From: Anaerolineae bacterium
Lineage (GTDB): Bacteria > Chloroflexota > Anaerolineae > B4-G1
Length of the DNA stretch: 13,432 nt
Reading direction: 5' to 3'
NCBI GenBank assembly: GCA_030620125.1
Contig: JAUXFI010000027.1
Location: 1-13,432 of the forward strand
The position numbers and the translations under genes are program-made. Positions 11,951-13,432 of the stretch are shown here, in pieces (positions within the stretch are counted from its first letter, which is position 1; each line of letters begins with the position of its first letter). The notes beneath the pieces were generated by a model. That model saw nothing but the letters and a program-made list of their open reading frames with translations. It did no database searches and was not told the origin of the DNA.

Positions 11951-12307
11951 ATGGGTAGGCAGACCATCCTGCTGGTGGAAGACAATCCCGACGACGAGGC
12001 GCTGACGTTGCGCGCATTCAGCAAAAACAACATTCTGAAACAAGTGGTGGTGGCGCGCGATGGGGCCGAGGCGTTGGATTACCTGTTCGGCGAGGGTGGT
12101 CACGCTGGCCGTGATACGAGTGTGATGCCGGGGCTCATCCTGCTGGATTTGAATCTGCCCAAGGTGAATGGACTGAAAGTGTTGAAACGTGTTCGGGCCG
12201 ACGACCGGACGAGGCTTATTCCTGTGGTCTTTCTCACCTCGTCGAGGGAGGAGCGGGATCTGATTGATGGCTACAACCTCCGAGGAGTGAGGTATTCCAA
12301 TGAATGA
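11951..12307 (+). CDS. Rcp1-like response regulator, C-terminally truncated receiver
   Basis: The 118-residue protein is a single receiver domain of the Rcp1-like type. It shows ILLVEDNPDDEALTLRAF (6-23; Glu10, Asp11), VVVARDGAEALDYLFG (32-47), phosphoacceptor Asp66 in LILLDLNLPKVNG (62-74) and Thr96-Ser97 in VVFLTSS (92-98). After LIDGYNL (104-110), members of this family continue with a GANSY-like stretch, the conserved beta5 lysine (KP) and a last helix. Here the chain ends with RGVRYSNE, so alpha4 to alpha5 and the lysine are missing. No other frame holds the missing part, which points to an internal deletion. A good AAGGAGG precedes the ATG. The stop overlaps the kinase start by 8 bases. 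It may be inactive or act only as a phosphate sink. Confidence 0.85.
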   Translation: MGRQTILLVEDNPDDEALTLRAFSKNNILKQVVVARDGAEALDYLFGEGGHAGRDTSVMPGLILLDLNLPKVNGLKVLKRVRADDRTRLIPVVFLTSSREERDLIDGYNLRGVRYSNE

Positions 12308-13432
12308 CGAGCGAAAAACGGCGCGCACGTCCCTGCGCGTATTGATAGTCGAGGACTCGGAGGACGATACATTGTTGCTGGTGCGAGAGCTGCGGCGCGG
12401 CGGCTACGACCTGGCGTTTGAGCGGGTCGAGACGCCTGCCGCTATGACTGCCGCGCTCGAGCAGCAGACGTGGGACCTCGTCGTTTCCGATTACGACATG
12501 CCGCATTTCAGTGCGCCCGCTGCTCTGGCGTTGTTAAAGGAGAGCGGACTGGATCTGCCCTTTATCATCCTATCCGGCGCGATCGGTGGAGAGATAGTGG
12601 TGGAGAGCATGCGCGCGGGTGCGCACGACTATATCGCGAAGAATAACCTGACCCGGCTTATCCCCGCCATTGATCGAGAGTTGCGGGATGCAAAAGTGCG
12701 TCGGGAGCGCAATCGAGCGCAGAAGGCGCTGTGGGAGAGTGAGGCGAAATACCGCGCCCTCTTCGAGCAATCCACAGATGTGATCTACATCACCACCCGA
12801 GAGGGCAAGTTCGTTGACCTCAACCAGGCTGGCTTGGATCTCTTTGGCTACACCAGGGAGGAGTTGAACGAGCGGAATGCCAGAAACCTGTACATCCATT
12901 CCGTTGATCGTGATAGATTTCAGAGGGAGATAGAGCAAAGCGGATTTGTCAAAGACTTTGAGGTGAAATTCCGTCGGAAAGATGGGGCGGAGATAGACTG
13001 CGTACTCACCTCCAGTGTGCAATGCGCCAGTGACGGAAGTGTCCTGGGATACCAGGGTATCGTCCGCGACCTCACTGAGCCAAAGCACCTTGAAGAGCAG
13101 ATGCGGCAGCAAGACCGCCTGGCGGCGCTCGGACAACTGGCGGGAGGCATCGCCCACGACTTTGATAATGTCCTGATGACCATCATTCTCTACGCCGAGA
13201 TGCTCGTGGATGAGCCCTCCCTGCCGCAAGACCTGGCGCCGGACCTGGAGTGCATCATCGAGGAGGCGCGGGATGCTGCTCAACTGGTGCGACAGATCCT
13301 GGACTTTAGCCGCCGCTCCCCGATGGAGACCCGCCTCGTGGATGTGATGGCCCTCGTCCAAGAGTACCTTGACATTTTGCGTCGGACCTTGCCAAAGGCT
13401 ATCCGTTTCTTGCTAAAGGTGGGACACGACGA
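12300..13432 (+). CDS. REC-PAS-histidine kinase, 3' end outside the window
   Basis: The reading frame runs from ATG 12300 to the window end (377 codons, no stop). Domains in order are a receiver (about 12-125: VEDSEDD 17-23, phosphoacceptor Asp64 in VVSDYDMP, Ser92, Lys114 in DYIAKNN), a linker helix, a PAS domain (about 147-262: YRALFEQSTDVIYITTREG, LFGYTREEL, RRKDGAEID) and a HisKA domain (about 263-345) with His286 in LAGGIAHDFDNVL. The ATP-binding domain lies beyond the end. The H-box of this kinase class normally reads HDFNN; here it is HDFDN. GAGG at 12289-12292 is 7 bases before the start, inside the end of the truncated regulator gene. The signal sensed by PAS is unknown. It probably works with the upstream regulator or another target. 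Confidence 0.9.
   Translation, partial: MNDERKTARTSLRVLIVEDSEDDTLLLVRELRRGGYDLAFERVETPAAMTAALEQQTWDLVVSDYDMPHFSAPAALALLKESGLDLPFIILSGAIGGEIVVESMRAGAHDYIAKNNLTRLIPAIDRELRDAKVRRERNRAQKALWESEAKYRALFEQSTDVIYITTREGKFVDLNQAGLDLFGYTREELNERNARNLYIHSVDRDRFQREIEQSGFVKDFEVKFRRKDGAEIDCVLTSSVQCASDGSVLGYQGIVRDLTEPKHLEEQMRQQDRLAALGQLAGGIAHDFDNVLMTIILYAEMLVDEPSLPQDLAPDLECIIEEARDAAQLVRQILDFSRRSPMETRLVDVMALVQEYLDILRRTLPKAIRFLLKVGHD

Noticed and set aside
12570..13361. 263-codon minus-strand frame opposite the histidine kinase
   Set aside because: The plus strand codes a recognisable REC-PAS-HisKA protein; the minus frame shows no motif.

Overview
The window looks like chromosomal DNA of a high-GC bacterium, most likely a member of the Chloroflexota (Anaerolineae-like). 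This placement is inferred from gene style, not from a marker phylogeny. The clues are a Thr-Pro-rich linker in a membrane-anchored SurA/PpiC-type protein, a DUF433/DUF5615 pair, an Rcp1-like response regulator beside a REC-PAS-histidine kinase, and several short repeats of intergenic type. Promoters are mostly close to the sigma-70 consensus and Shine-Dalgarno sites are strong.

Region 1 (1-420): a large GC-rich inverted repeat, then a small gene for an orphan antitoxin-like protein. Region 2 (427-4421, minus strand): a compact operon, pyrF-pyrE-pyrD, covering the last three steps of UMP synthesis, followed by a gene that resembles sphingosine-1-phosphate lyase. The operon has a near-consensus promoter, a possible 27-codon leader peptide, an intrinsic terminator placed as an attenuator, and a small hairpin over the pyrF ribosome binding site. 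An 8-bp tandem repeat forms the first codons of pyrE. Region 3 (4429-6951, plus): a DUF433 antitoxin and DUF5615 PIN-like toxin overlap, and a large membrane glycosyltransferase follows in overlap with the toxin. The first membrane helix of the glycosyltransferase lies upstream of any canonical start codon, and it carries repeat-like DNA in its last third.

Region 4 (6956-9557, plus): promoter, rpsF, ssb, rpsR, then a membrane-anchored PpiC/SurA-like protein whose parvulin catalytic histidines appear to be missing. It closes with an inverted repeat and a strong terminator. Region 5 (9556-11771, minus): a long RelA/SpoT protein that keeps all recognised hydrolase residues but has the EXDD synthetase motif usually linked to monofunctional RelA. 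Region 6 (11781-13432, plus): from a promoter placed back to back with the rel promoter, a response regulator that has lost the end of its receiver domain, then a REC-PAS-histidine kinase that runs off the window.

Functionally the window combines nucleotide synthesis, ribosome and single-stranded DNA proteins, and the stringent response, with an accessory layer of a toxin-antitoxin pair, a lyase, a glycosyltransferase and a two-component system. I saw no rRNA, tRNA, CRISPR array, transposase or phage gene. No stretch over 300 bases lacks a gene; the longest non-coding ones are 1-210, 4244-4509 and 11713-11950.
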